NCBI RefSeq assembly: GCF_024055715.1
Contig: NZ_JAMXMV010000020.1
Location: forward strand, 62,001 to 126,000
Source: Actinoallomurus soli
Lineage (GTDB): Bacteria; Actinomycetota; Actinomycetes; Streptosporangiales; Streptosporangiaceae
Direction of reading: 5' to 3'
Length of the DNA stretch: 64,000 nucleotides
Shown here one piece after another: positions 32,880 to 41,421 of the stretch. The notes below the pieces were generated by a model. It was not told where the DNA came from, did not search any database, and was given only the letters and a program-made list of their open reading frames with translations. How positions within the stretch are numbered: position 1 is the first letter of the stretch; every line of letters starts with the position of its first letter. The position numbers and the translations under genes were made by a program.

Positions 32880-34505
32880 ATGACGGTTCTCACCAGCGCG
32901 CTGGACACCGCCGGGCCGGACTATGCCGCCCGGCGGGCGGCGATGCTGGCCAGACTGGCGGAGCTGGACGCCGAGCACGCCAAGGCGGTCGCGGGCGGCG
33001 GCCCCAAGTACGTCGAGCGCCACCGCAAGCGCGGCAAGCTGCTGGCCCGCGAGCGGATCGAGCTGCTCCTGGACCCGGACTCACCGTTCCTGGAGCTGTC
33101 GCCGCTGGCCGCCTGGGGCACGGGTCCTGCCGGAGGCGGGCAAGGCCAACACTTCACGGTCGGCGCCAGCGTGGTCACCGGCATCGGCGTGGTCGAGGGC
33201 GTCGAATGCCTGATCTCCGCCAGCGACCCGACCGTCCGGGGCGGGTCCAGCAACCCGTGGACGATGCGCAAGTCGTTCCGCGCCGCCGAGATCGCGCTGC
33301 GGAACCGCCTGCCGGTGATCAACCTGGTGGAGTCCGGCGGCGCGGACCTGCCGACGCAGAAGGAGATCTTCATCCCGGGCGGCCGTACGTTCCGCGACCT
33401 GACCCGGCTGTCCGCCGCCGGCATCCCGACGATCGCGCTGGTCTTCGGCAACTCCACCGCCGGCGGCGCGTACCTGCCCGGCATGAGCGACTACGTCGTG
33501 ATGGTCAAGGACCGCGCCAAGGTCTTCCTCGGCGGGCCTCCGCTCGTCAAGATGGCCACCGGCGAGGAGTCCGACGACGAGAGCCTCGGCGGCGCCGAGA
33601 TGCACGTCCGCACCAGCGGCCTGGCCGACTACATGGCCGCCGACGAGTACGACGCGTTGCGCATCGGCCGCCGCATCGTCGCCCGGCTGAACTGGCGCAA
33701 GCAGGGCCGCGAGCCGCTTCCCGCGCGCCCGCCCGCCTGCGACGAGGACGAACTGCTCGGCATCGTCCCCGAGGACCTGAAGATCCCCTTCGACCCGCGC
33801 GAGGTCATCGCCCGGATCGTCGACGGCTCGGACTTCGACGAGTTCAAGCCGCTGTACGGCGCCAGCCTCGTCACCGGGTGGGCGACGTTGCACGGCTACC
33901 CGATCGGCATCCTCGCCAACGCGCGCGGCGTGCTGTTCAGCGAGGAGGCGCAGAAGGCCGCGCAGTTCATCCAGCTGGCGAACCAGAGCGGCACGCCGCT
34001 GCTGTTCCTGCAGAACACCACCGGCTACATGGTCGGCGCGGAGTACGAGCAGGGCGGCATCATCAAGCACGGCGCGATGATGATCAACGCGGTCTCCAAC
34101 AGCCGGGTCCCGCACCTGACCGTGGTGATGGGCGCGTCGTACGGCGCGGGCAACTACGGCATGTGCGGCCGGGCGTACGACCCGCGCTTCCTGTTCACCT
34201 GGCCGAGCGCCAAGTCGGCGGTGATGGGCCCGGCCCAGCTCGCCGGCGTGCTGTCCATCGTCGGACGCCAGGCCGCCCAGGCCCGCGGCCAGGTCTACGA
34301 CGAGGAGGCGGACGCCCGGATGCGGGCGATGGTCGAGCAGCAGATCGAGGCCGAGTCACTGCCGTTCTTCCTGTCCGGGCGGCTGTACGACGACGGCGTC
34401 ATCGACCCGCGCGACACCCGTACCGTCCTCGGCCTCTGCCTGTCCGCGATCAACAGTGCCCCCGTCGCCGAGCGCCCGGAGGGCTTCGGCGTGTTCAGGA
34501 TGTAG
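32880..34505 (+). CDS. acyl-CoA carboxylase carboxyltransferase (beta) subunit
   Basis: The 541-aa protein carries both crotonase-like carboxyltransferase halves. ESGGADLPTQKEIF and FGNSTAGGAYLPGMSDY form the first CoA/biotin site; TTGYMVGAEYEQGGIIKHGA and MGASYGAGNYGMCGRAYDP the second. The sequence resembles methylcrotonyl-CoA or geranyl-CoA carboxylase beta subunits more than AccD. It moves CO2 from biotin to the acyl-CoA. The partner alpha subunit starts four bases downstream. No isovaleryl-CoA dehydrogenase or HMG-CoA lyase lies nearby, so leucine breakdown remains an inference. Confidence 0.9.
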   Translation: MTVLTSALDTAGPDYAARRAAMLARLAELDAEHAKAVAGGGPKYVERHRKRGKLLARERIELLLDPDSPFLELSPLAAWGTGPAGGGQGQHFTVGASVVTGIGVVEGVECLISASDPTVRGGSSNPWTMRKSFRAAEIALRNRLPVINLVESGGADLPTQKEIFIPGGRTFRDLTRLSAAGIPTIALVFGNSTAGGAYLPGMSDYVVMVKDRAKVFLGGPPLVKMATGEESDDESLGGAEMHVRTSGLADYMAADEYDALRIGRRIVARLNWRKQGREPLPARPPACDEDELLGIVPEDLKIPFDPREVIARIVDGSDFDEFKPLYGASLVTGWATLHGYPIGILANARGVLFSEEAQKAAQFIQLANQSGTPLLFLQNTTGYMVGAEYEQGGIIKHGAMMINAVSNSRVPHLTVVMGASYGAGNYGMCGRAYDPRFLFTWPSAKSAVMGPAQLAGVLSIVGRQAAQARGQVYDEEADARMRAMVEQQIEAESLPFFLSGRLYDDGVIDPRDTRTVLGLCLSAINSAPVAERPEGFGVFRM

Positions 34506-34508
34506 GCG

Positions 34509-36434
34509 ATGATCTCTCGACTGCTCGTCGCGAACCGTGGCGAGATCGCCCGCCGGGTCTTCCGCACCTGCCGCGATCTCGGCATCACCACGGTCGCCGT
34601 CTTCTCCGACCCCGACGCGTCCCTGCCGCACGCCCGCGACGCCGACCTGGCCGTACGCCTGCCGGGCGCGGCCCCCGCCGAGACGTACCTCGACGGAGAG
34701 GCGATCGTCGCGGCGGCCAGGGCCGCCGGGGCGGACGCCGTCCACCCCGGCTACGGCTTCCTGTCGGAGAACGCCGCCTTCGCCGAGGCCGTCATCGCCG
34801 CCGGGCTGACCTGGGTCGGGCCGCCCCCGGCGGCGATCGCCGCCATGGGCTCGAAGATCGAGGCCAAGCGGCTCATGGGGGAGGCGGGCGTGCCCGTCCT
34901 CCCGGAGCTCGACCCCGCGACGGTGAGCGAGTTCCCCGTGCTGGTCAAGGCGTCGGCGGGCGGCGGCGGCCGGGGCATGCGCATCGTCCGCGCCGCGGGG
35001 GAGCTGCCCGGTGCCGTCGAGGCGGCCCGGCGGGAGGCGGCGTCGGCGTTCGGCGACCCGACGGTCTTCTGCGAGCCGCTGCTGACCGGCGCCCGGCACA
35101 TCGAGGTGCAGGTGCTCGCGGACTCCCACGGCACCGTGTGGACGCTGGGGGAGCGGGAGTGCTCCATCCAGCGGCGGCACCAGAAGGTCATCGAGGAGGC
35201 CCCGTCCCCCGCGGTGGACGCGGCGCTGCGCGCGCGCCTGTCGGAGGCGGCGGCCGCGGCCGCCCGCGCGATCGGCTACACCGGCGCGGGCACCGTGGAG
35301 TTCATGCTCACCCCCGGCGGGGAGTTCTTCTTCCTCGAGGTCAACACCCGGCTGCAGGTCGAGCACCCGGTCACCGAGTGCGTGTACGGCGTGGACCTGG
35401 TCGCGCTGCAGCTCGAGGTCGCCGAGGGCGCCGCGCTCGGCGACCCGCCCCGGCCGCGCGGCCACGCCATCGAGGCGCGGCTGTACGCCGAGGACCCGGC
35501 CGAGGACTACCGCCCGCACAGCGGCCCGCTGCACGCCTTCGAGATCCCGGGCGTGGACGCGGAGTTCGCCGTCCCGCCGGGGCACGGGCTGCGGCTGGAC
35601 GCCGGCGTCGTCTCCGGCAGCGTCGTCTCGACGCACTACGACCCGATGCTCGCCAAGGTCATCGCCTACGGCCCCACCCGCGCCGCCGCGATCCGCCGGC
35701 TGACCGCCGCCCTGGCCGGGGCCCGCCTGCACGGTCTCGTCACCAACCGCGACCAGCTCGTCGCCACGCTGCGTCACGACGCCTTCCAGGCCGGCGACAC
35801 GGACACCGGCTTCCTCGACCGTCACCGGACGACCGCGCCGCTCGCCGACGAGGAGGCCGTACGCCTGTCGGCGCTCGCCGCCGCCCTCGCCCGCGCCGCC
35901 GCGAACCGCCGGTCCGCGCCCGTCCTGCGCGGCCTGCCCAGCGGCTGGCGCAACGTCGCGTCCCAGCCGCAGCGCACCGTCTTCGAGGAGGCGGAGGTGG
36001 CCTACCGTCTCACCCGCGACGGCCTGGCGGCCGACGGCCACCCGGACGTCGCGCTGGTCTCCGCGGAGCCGGACGCGGTGGTCCTCGACCGCGGCGGCGT
36101 ACGGCTCCGGTTCGCCGTGGCCTGGTACGACCGGCGCGTGCACGTCGAGTCCGTCCTCGGGCCCGTGACGCTCACGCCCGTCGAGCGGCTGCCCGACCCC
36201 GCCGAGCAGGTCGCCCCGGGCACGCTCCTCGCCCCGATGCCCGGCTCGGTCGTCCGGGTCGCGGTGCGCGAGGGCGACACCGTCGAACGCGGGCAGCCGG
36301 TGCTGTGGCTGGAGGCGATGAAGATGGAGCACCAGATCCTCGCCCCGGCCACCGGGGTCGTCACGGCGCTGCACGCCGAGGCCGGCCGCCAGGTCGAGAC
36401 CGGCGCCGTCCTCGCCGTGGTCACGGAGGGCTAG
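34509..36434 (+). CDS. biotin carboxylase / biotin carrier (alpha) subunit
   Basis: The 641-aa protein starts ISRLLVANRGEIARRVFRTC, then the ATP-grasp domain with KASAGGGGRGMRIV and ERECSIQRRHQKVIEEAPSP, and the carboxylase C-domain with FLEVNTRLQVEHPVTE. A linker region leads to the biotinyl domain with EAMKMEH, the biotinylated Lys at ~605. It carboxylates biotin with ATP and bicarbonate and presents it to the beta subunit encoded just upstream. The two genes form one transcription unit. Confidence 0.95.
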   Translation: MISRLLVANRGEIARRVFRTCRDLGITTVAVFSDPDASLPHARDADLAVRLPGAAPAETYLDGEAIVAAARAAGADAVHPGYGFLSENAAFAEAVIAAGLTWVGPPPAAIAAMGSKIEAKRLMGEAGVPVLPELDPATVSEFPVLVKASAGGGGRGMRIVRAAGELPGAVEAARREAASAFGDPTVFCEPLLTGARHIEVQVLADSHGTVWTLGERECSIQRRHQKVIEEAPSPAVDAALRARLSEAAAAAARAIGYTGAGTVEFMLTPGGEFFFLEVNTRLQVEHPVTECVYGVDLVALQLEVAEGAALGDPPRPRGHAIEARLYAEDPAEDYRPHSGPLHAFEIPGVDAEFAVPPGHGLRLDAGVVSGSVVSTHYDPMLAKVIAYGPTRAAAIRRLTAALAGARLHGLVTNRDQLVATLRHDAFQAGDTDTGFLDRHRTTAPLADEEAVRLSALAAALARAAANRRSAPVLRGLPSGWRNVASQPQRTVFEEAEVAYRLTRDGLAADGHPDVALVSAEPDAVVLDRGGVRLRFAVAWYDRRVHVESVLGPVTLTPVERLPDPAEQVAPGTLLAPMPGSVVRVAVREGDTVERGQPVLWLEAMKMEHQILAPATGVVTALHAEAGRQVETGAVLAVVTEG

Positions 36435-36462
36435 TCGGTACCGCGACGGCGCCGCTTCGGTG

Positions 36463-37377
36463 TCATGAGGAGGTGAGACGGGCGCGGAGGGCGGCGGCGC
36501 CGGACTCGGCGAGCCAGTCGGAGAGGGTGCGCAGTCCGGGATGGATGACGCGCAGCGCCTCGATGTCGGCGTGCCAGCGGTGACCCGCCTCCCATTGCTT
36601 CTTGATTCCGGCGATTCCCGGGCCGAGCGCGGCGGCCTCGTCGTCGGTGAGCTGCTCGTACCGGATCGGGATGCCGGTGGCCTCGGCGATCGCGGCGGCG
36701 GCCTCGACCGGCGTCGGTTCGTCGCCGGCCAGTTCCAGGGTCCGTCCGGCGAATCGGGCCGGATCCGCGAACGCGAGCGCGGCGAACTCGGCGATGTCCT
36801 CCAGCGCGATGACCTGCATGGGCTTGTGCGGTGAGAAGAGGTGCCGGTGCACGCCGTGGGAGATGCCGTCGAGGCCGCGGGCTCCGGCGGCAAGATAGTT
36901 GGTCATGAACCGGACCGGGCGCAGCACGGTGGGCAGCGCGATGTGGTCGCGCAGGTACTCCTCGATCAGCGCCTTGCCCTTTGAGCCCCACGACCCGGCC
37001 GACGCCGAGGCGACGGTGCTGAACACGACCTGCTCGATCCCCGCCGCGGCCGCGGCGTCGATCAGCGCCCGACCGCGGGCCGCTTCGAGGTCTGTCTCGG
37101 GTCCGGCCGGCCCGAAGGCCACGGGCGGGATGCCGAACACGGCGGCGGCGCCGTCGAACGCGGGACGCAGGCTCGCAGGATCGTCGAAGTCGCCTCGCAC
37201 GAGTTCGGCGCCCGCGGCGGCCAACTCGACGGCGGCGGGTGCGGTCAGGTCGCGGACCAGGGCCCGCACCGGCCACCCTCCGGCGAGCAATCGCCGGGCG
37301 GTGACGCCGCCCTGCTTGCCGGTGGCGCCGGTGACGAGGATGGGGGAGTCGGGGTCGGCCGGGTTCGCGGTGGTCAT
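36463..37377 (-). CDS. NmrA-like NAD(P)-binding protein
   Basis: The 304-aa protein has the Rossmann motif VTGATGKQGG near residue 14 and lacks the SDR Tyr-x3-Lys active site, as in NmrA/HSCARG-type redox sensors and atypical SDRs. Other family marks: ALVRDLTAPAA, VRGDFDDPASL, FSTVASASAGSWGSKG. GGAAAGGG precedes the ATG at 37377. It is divergent from a TetR gene that probably controls it. Function: NADP(H)-linked reduction or sensing, substrate unknown. Confidence 0.88.
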   Translation of the reverse strand: MTTANPADPDSPILVTGATGKQGGVTARRLLAGGWPVRALVRDLTAPAAVELAAAGAELVRGDFDDPASLRPAFDGAAAVFGIPPVAFGPAGPETDLEAARGRALIDAAAAAGIEQVVFSTVASASAGSWGSKGKALIEEYLRDHIALPTVLRPVRFMTNYLAAGARGLDGISHGVHRHLFSPHKPMQVIALEDIAEFAALAFADPARFAGRTLELAGDEPTPVEAAAAIAEATGIPIRYEQLTDDEAAALGPGIAGIKKQWEAGHRWHADIEALRVIHPGLRTLSDWLAESGAAALRARLTSS

Positions 37378-37464
37378 GGGTGCCCTTTCCGGAGATGGTG
37401 CGGGATACTCGAGCGATCCGGAATGCTCCACCCGCTTCGACCTCGTGGACAAGGATTTCGTGAC

Positions 37465-38235
37465 ATGACAGCAGGACCGGCGCCGGCACCCGCCGGGCGC
37501 GCCGACGCCCGACGCAACCGAGAGACCGTGCTGCGCACGGCGATGCGCGTGTTCGCCGAGGAGGGGCTGGAGATCTCACTCGGCCGGATCGCGCAGCGCG
37601 CCGGGGTCGGCGCCGGGACCGTCTACCGGCACTTCCCGAGCAAGGAGATCCTCATCGAGGCGGTGCTCGCCGAGCACATCGAGGGCCTGGTGGCCGCCGC
37701 CGACCGGTGGGCCGCCCGCGCCGCGCCCGGTGACGCGCTGTTCGGCTTCCTCCTGGAAGTGATCGAGAAGTCGGCGGGCCGGCAGCACATCTGCGACGCG
37801 CTCACCGCCGACCGGGGCTGGCCGCGCGTCGTGATGGCCGCTGCGGGTCGGCGGTTCCGTGAGGCGCTGGAACGCCTGCTGCGCGACGCGAAAGAGGCCG
37901 GTGCGATACGCGCCGACGTACGGGCCGACGACCTGTCCGCGCTGGCCGTCGGCGGCGCCGCGCTGCGTTCGGCGCACCGGGACCCAGTGCGGGGCACCCT
38001 GCTGGTGCGGCTGCTGCTGGACGGACTGCGCCCCGGGGCGGTCACGAAAGACGAAGCATTCCGTGACCCATCCTCCCTTCCGCGTCACGGAACCACCGCC
38101 CAGAGGCACTGCGTCGAATGCGGCGCGCGGCTGCGCGTCCGTGCCACCGGACGGCCGCCCCGCTACTGCGGCCCGGCCTGCCGCCAGCGCGCCCACCGGC
38201 GCCGCCTCGCAGTCCAGCCGCCGTCGCAGTCCTAG
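37465..38235 (+). CDS. TetR-family regulator with C-terminal four-Cys tail
   Basis: The 256-aa protein has a TetR HTH (ISLGRIAQRAGVGAGTVYRHF) and the usual helical ligand domain to ~residue 195. It then carries an unusual ~40-residue tail with C-x2-C-x15-C-x3-C (CVECGARLR, YCGPACRQRAHRRR), which looks like a small zinc ribbon with a basic end. That module occurs alone in other actinobacterial proteins. It could add a DNA contact or a redox/zinc sensor. It is divergent from the NmrA-like gene. Confidence 0.85.
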   Translation: MTAGPAPAPAGRADARRNRETVLRTAMRVFAEEGLEISLGRIAQRAGVGAGTVYRHFPSKEILIEAVLAEHIEGLVAAADRWAARAAPGDALFGFLLEVIEKSAGRQHICDALTADRGWPRVVMAAAGRRFREALERLLRDAKEAGAIRADVRADDLSALAVGGAALRSAHRDPVRGTLLVRLLLDGLRPGAVTKDEAFRDPSSLPRHGTTAQRHCVECGARLRVRATGRPPRYCGPACRQRAHRRRLAVQPPSQS

Positions 38236-38550
38236 AGGGCGCTCCAGGTCGCGCGGGCGTCGAGGAGCGCGGGTCGCCCTCCAGACATCGGATGATTCTG
38301 GCGGGCCACTTCGCGTTCGTCGACGAGAGCGAGGATCCGAAGCCCCACCGGACCCTGGCCGCGATGGCCGCCCGATCGCGGGGCGGCGGGCCCCGCTGCC
38401 GGAGGACGGCGGCTGCGTAAGATGTGACCGCGCCGATCACGCGGACGCGTGCGGCGCCTGAAACCGTCACTGTGGGCCGGGACGGATCTTCCTCAGGCCG
38501 TGGCCCGGCCACCGGCAGGGGACGCCTCCCGGATGCGTCCGGGGAGGACC
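38236..38550. other. 315-base gap, possible transposase or DUF3800 remnant
   Basis: From 38290 the plus frame reads GHFAFVDESEDPKPHRTLAA, which resembles the D-E-S block of IS630-type transposases or the start of DUF3800 proteins. The frame ends at 38420 and nothing upstream or downstream continues it. The rest is spacer. Confidence 0.25.
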
Positions 38551-39303
38551 ATGGAACCGCTCGTCCGTCTCACCGCCGAGGGCGGCGTCGCGACCGTCAC
38601 CCTGGACTCGCCGCGGAACCGCAACGCGCTGTCGAGCCGGCTCGTCGCCGAGCTGCGCGAGACGCTCACCGCGGTGACCGCGGACGACTCCGTGCGCGTC
38701 ATCGTCCTGACGGGCACCGGTCCGGTGTTCTGCGCGGGCGCGGACCTGAAGGAGCAGCGGGCGGGCGGGGCGCCGCCGGACGTCCCGGGCCTGCTGACGC
38801 TGATCTGGGAGAGCCCGAAGCCCGTCGTCGCGCGGCTCAACGGACCGGCGCGGGCCGGCGGGCTCGGTCTGGTCACCGCCTGCGACATCGCGGTCGGGCC
38901 GGACACCGCGACGTTCGCGTTCAGCGAGGTGCGGCTCGGCGTGGTGCCGGCCATGATCGCGGTGACCTGCCTCCGCCGCATGGAGCCCCGCGCCGCCGCC
39001 GAGTACTTCCTGACGGGGGAGGTCTTCGACGCCCGGCGCGCGCAGGAGATCGGGCTGCTGAACCGCGCCGTGCCGCCGGAGGAGCTGGACGCGACCGTCG
39101 CCCACTACACCGGGATGCTCCTGCGGGGCGCTCCGGAGGCCCTCGCCGTCGCCAAACGGCTGCCGCGCATGGTCCCGGGCGCGTCGGTGGCGGAGGACTT
39201 CGCGCGGATGGCCGAGCTGTCCGCGGAGCGGTTCGCGTCGGAGGAGGCACGGGAGGGGATCGCGGCGTTCCTGGAGAAGCGCGACCCGCGGTGGATTCCG
39301 TGA
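38551..39303 (+). CDS. enoyl-CoA hydratase/isomerase family protein
   Basis: The 250-aa crotonase-fold protein has NRNALSSRLVAEL, FCAGADLKEQ (oxyanion hole) and ARAGGLGLVTACDIAV (second oxyanion segment). At the positions of the usual catalytic Glu pair, the sequence shows SEVRLGVVPAM, keeping one Glu, so hydratase activity is plausible. GGGGAGG precedes the ATG. The CPBP gene overlaps its stop (GTGA). The acyl-CoA substrate is unknown. Confidence 0.88.
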   Translation: MEPLVRLTAEGGVATVTLDSPRNRNALSSRLVAELRETLTAVTADDSVRVIVLTGTGPVFCAGADLKEQRAGGAPPDVPGLLTLIWESPKPVVARLNGPARAGGLGLVTACDIAVGPDTATFAFSEVRLGVVPAMIAVTCLRRMEPRAAAEYFLTGEVFDARRAQEIGLLNRAVPPEELDATVAHYTGMLLRGAPEALAVAKRLPRMVPGASVAEDFARMAELSAERFASEEAREGIAAFLEKRDPRWIP

Positions 39304-40076
39304 CCGTGGCCGACGTCCGCGCCGCACCGGCGAGCCGGCGGCTGCTCACCGCCGAGATCTGGGTCGTCTTCGCCGTCTCGCTGGGCGCCAGCGGGGTCCA
39401 GGCGCTGCTGCAGCTGATCGCCTCGCTCACCGCCCCGAAGGCGCTGTCGCACCAGCAGGCCCTGATCGTCGGTTCCTACGCGCCGGGACGGCCCTGGATC
39501 GACCTGATGTTCCAGCTGTTCGGCATCGTGAACGCCCTGACGCCGGTCGCGCTCGTCGCCTACCTGATGCTCCGCTCGGGGGAGTCCCTGGCGACGCTCG
39601 GCGTGGACCGCCGGGACCCGCTGCGGGACACCCTCCGCGGCGCGGCGCTGGCCGCGGTCGTCGGCGGAGCCGGGCTGGGGTTCTACCTCGCCGCCTACTA
39701 CTCCGGGGCCAACCTCGCCGTCGTGCCGGCCCGGCTCCCGGACGTGTGGTGGCGCATTCCGGTGCTGCTGCTGTCCGCCGCGCAGAACGGCGTGCTCGAA
39801 GAGGTCATCGTCGCCGGCTACCTGCTGCACCGGCTCTCCCAGCTGGAGTGGTCGCCCGGGCGCGCGCTGACGCTCAGCGCGGTGCTGCGCGGGTCGTACC
39901 ACCTGTACCAGGGGTTCGGCGGGTTCGCCGGCAACGTGATCATGGGCCTGATCTTCGGCCGGCTGTACCAGCGGTGGGGCCGGGCGGCGCCGCTCATCGT
40001 CGCGCACACACTGATCGACGCCGTGACCTTCGTCGGATACACGCTCCTGCACGGGCACGTCGCCTGGCTGCCCTGA
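39300..40076 (+). CDS. CPBP-family intramembrane protease-like protein
   Basis: The 258-aa protein has about seven or eight membrane helices. Motif 1 is EEVIVAGYLLHRL: both Glu are kept, but the Arg of the standard E-E-x3-R is replaced. Motif 2 His (GSYHLYQGFGG) and the third-helix His (VAHTLIDAV) are present. The family includes Rce1-like prenyl-protein endopeptidases and bacteriocin-immunity proteins. The GTG at 39300 overlaps the enoyl-CoA hydratase stop, so translation is coupled. Confidence 0.85.
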   Translation: MTVADVRAAPASRRLLTAEIWVVFAVSLGASGVQALLQLIASLTAPKALSHQQALIVGSYAPGRPWIDLMFQLFGIVNALTPVALVAYLMLRSGESLATLGVDRRDPLRDTLRGAALAAVVGGAGLGFYLAAYYSGANLAVVPARLPDVWWRIPVLLLSAAQNGVLEEVIVAGYLLHRLSQLEWSPGRALTLSAVLRGSYHLYQGFGGFAGNVIMGLIFGRLYQRWGRAAPLIVAHTLIDAVTFVGYTLLHGHVAWLP

Positions 40077-40257
40077 GCGCCACCCCTTTCTTCCTCTTTC
40101 ATCGATTTTCACCGCCCAGGGCGAGGCGCCTCCGGAGGCCCGGCGGGAAAGCGGCCTGTTCGTGAGCGTGGACGAACGCGTCGCGATCATCACCGTGAAA
40201 CTCCCCGTTTACATACGCGATACATTCCCCTTGACAACCCTTTCGCGCGCCTTGGAT

Positions 40258-40275
40258 TGTGGGAGCGCTCCCACA
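40258..40275. promoter_or_regulatory. CelR box (perfect palindrome) at the celR promoter
   Basis: TGTGGGAGCGCTCCCACA is an 18-bp perfect palindrome containing the 14-bp TGGGAGCGCTCCCA known as the CelR operator of cellulase genes in Thermobifida and Streptomyces. TTGACA at 40231-40236 is a good -35 upstream. It lies 42 bases before the regulator start, so autoregulation is likely. Confidence 0.9.
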
Positions 40276-40317
40276 CCCCCGCCGCTCGAGCCATAGCGCC
40301 CGAAGGGAGTCATTTCC

Positions 40318-41343
40318 GTGAACGGAAGGGAACTCTCCGCACCCTCCTGCACCATCGAGACGCCGACGCTAGCCCACGTCGCCGCTCTCGCCGGAGTCTC
40401 GCCCGCCACCGCCTCGCGTGTGATCAACGGGACCGCACGGGTCAGCCCGCGCGCCCGTTCCCGCGTGGAAGAGGCCGTGCAACGCCTCGGTTACGTGCGA
40501 CACCGCGCCGCCCCCGCGGACCGTCGCAGTGGATCGATCGCCGCGGTGGTATGCGAGGACGACGCCCGTGTCTTCACCGATCATTTCTTCGCCCGTCTGT
40601 TCTCGGGCGTCCGGCGCGAGCTGGGCGACGACCGGGAACTCGTCGTCCTGGTGGTCGGCCGCGCCGGCCGCTGGGGCACCGTCGCGGAGTACCTGCGCGG
40701 TGGCCGTGCCGACGGCGTGCTGCTGATCAGCGCGCACGGCGCCCCCGCGATGGCCCTCCGGCAGACGGGTGTCCCCGTCCTGCTGGCCGGGCGGCCGCTG
40801 TGGACGACCCCGCTGCCGTACGTCGACGCCGACAACCGCGGCGGCGCGCGTACCGCCGTGGACTACCTGCTCAAGTGCGGGCGCCAGACGATCGGGACGA
40901 TCGCCGGGCCGCCCGACCGGGCCGTGGGCGTCGACCGCCTGGCCGGCTACCGCGCCGCCGTCGGTGACGCCGGCCTCCCGACCTCCGGTCTGATCACCTA
41001 CGGTGATCTGCACCAGGCGTCGGGTGAGCACGCGATGAACCGCCTGCTGGACCGCAGGCCCGACATCGACGCCGTGCTGTGCGCCTCCGACCAGATGGCC
41101 GTCGGGGCGCTGCGCGCGCTGCGCCGTACCGGGCGCCGGGTCCCCGAGGACGTCGCCGTCGTCGGCTTCGACGACTCACCCATCGCCGGCCGGGTCCGCC
41201 CCCGGCTGACGACGGTCCGCCAGCCCATCGAGGACATGGGCGTGCGGATGGCCCGGGAGCTGCTCGGCCGCATCGCCGGGGAGTCGCCCTCCGGGCAGGG
41301 CGTCGTGCTGAACACGAAGCTCATCATCCGCGACTCCGCGTGA
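40318..41343 (+). CDS. celR: LacI-family cellulase regulator, CelR-like
   Basis: The 341-aa protein has the LacI HTH (PTLAHVAALAGVSPATASRV, ~16-36) and a sugar-sensor domain ending VAVVGFDDSPIAGRVRPRLTTV. The GTG start has GAAGGGAG eight bases upstream. CelR proteins release their box when cellobiose binds. Here the box sits before the regulator itself, and CBM2-GH48 and CBM2-GH6 cellulases follow on the same strand, which supports the name. The name rests on the operator and the neighbours rather than on sequence identity. Confidence 0.85.
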   Translation: MNGRELSAPSCTIETPTLAHVAALAGVSPATASRVINGTARVSPRARSRVEEAVQRLGYVRHRAAPADRRSGSIAAVVCEDDARVFTDHFFARLFSGVRRELGDDRELVVLVVGRAGRWGTVAEYLRGGRADGVLLISAHGAPAMALRQTGVPVLLAGRPLWTTPLPYVDADNRGGARTAVDYLLKCGRQTIGTIAGPPDRAVGVDRLAGYRAAVGDAGLPTSGLITYGDLHQASGEHAMNRLLDRRPDIDAVLCASDQMAVGALRALRRTGRRVPEDVAVVGFDDSPIAGRVRPRLTTVRQPIEDMGVRMARELLGRIAGESPSGQGVVLNTKLIIRDSA

Positions 41344-41375
41344 TCATCCGGCCGCGCAGGCCGACCCCCCAGCAG

Positions 41376-41392
41376 CCGGCCCGGCGGGCCGG
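41376..41392 (+). terminator. weak GC hairpin between celR and GH48
   Basis: CCGGCCC-GGC-GGGCCGG forms a seven-bp stem without a T-tract. It may attenuate rather than fully stop read-through from celR into the cellulase gene, which has no CelR box of its own. Confidence 0.4.
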
Positions 41393-41421
41393 TGGTGCTC
41401 CCCGTCAGGAGGAATCCGCCC

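Noticed and set aside
32837-36583. 1248-codon open frame spanning both acyl-CoA carboxylase genes
   Set aside because: Out-of-frame shadow of two clear genes; its product is Arg/Gly-rich with no domains.
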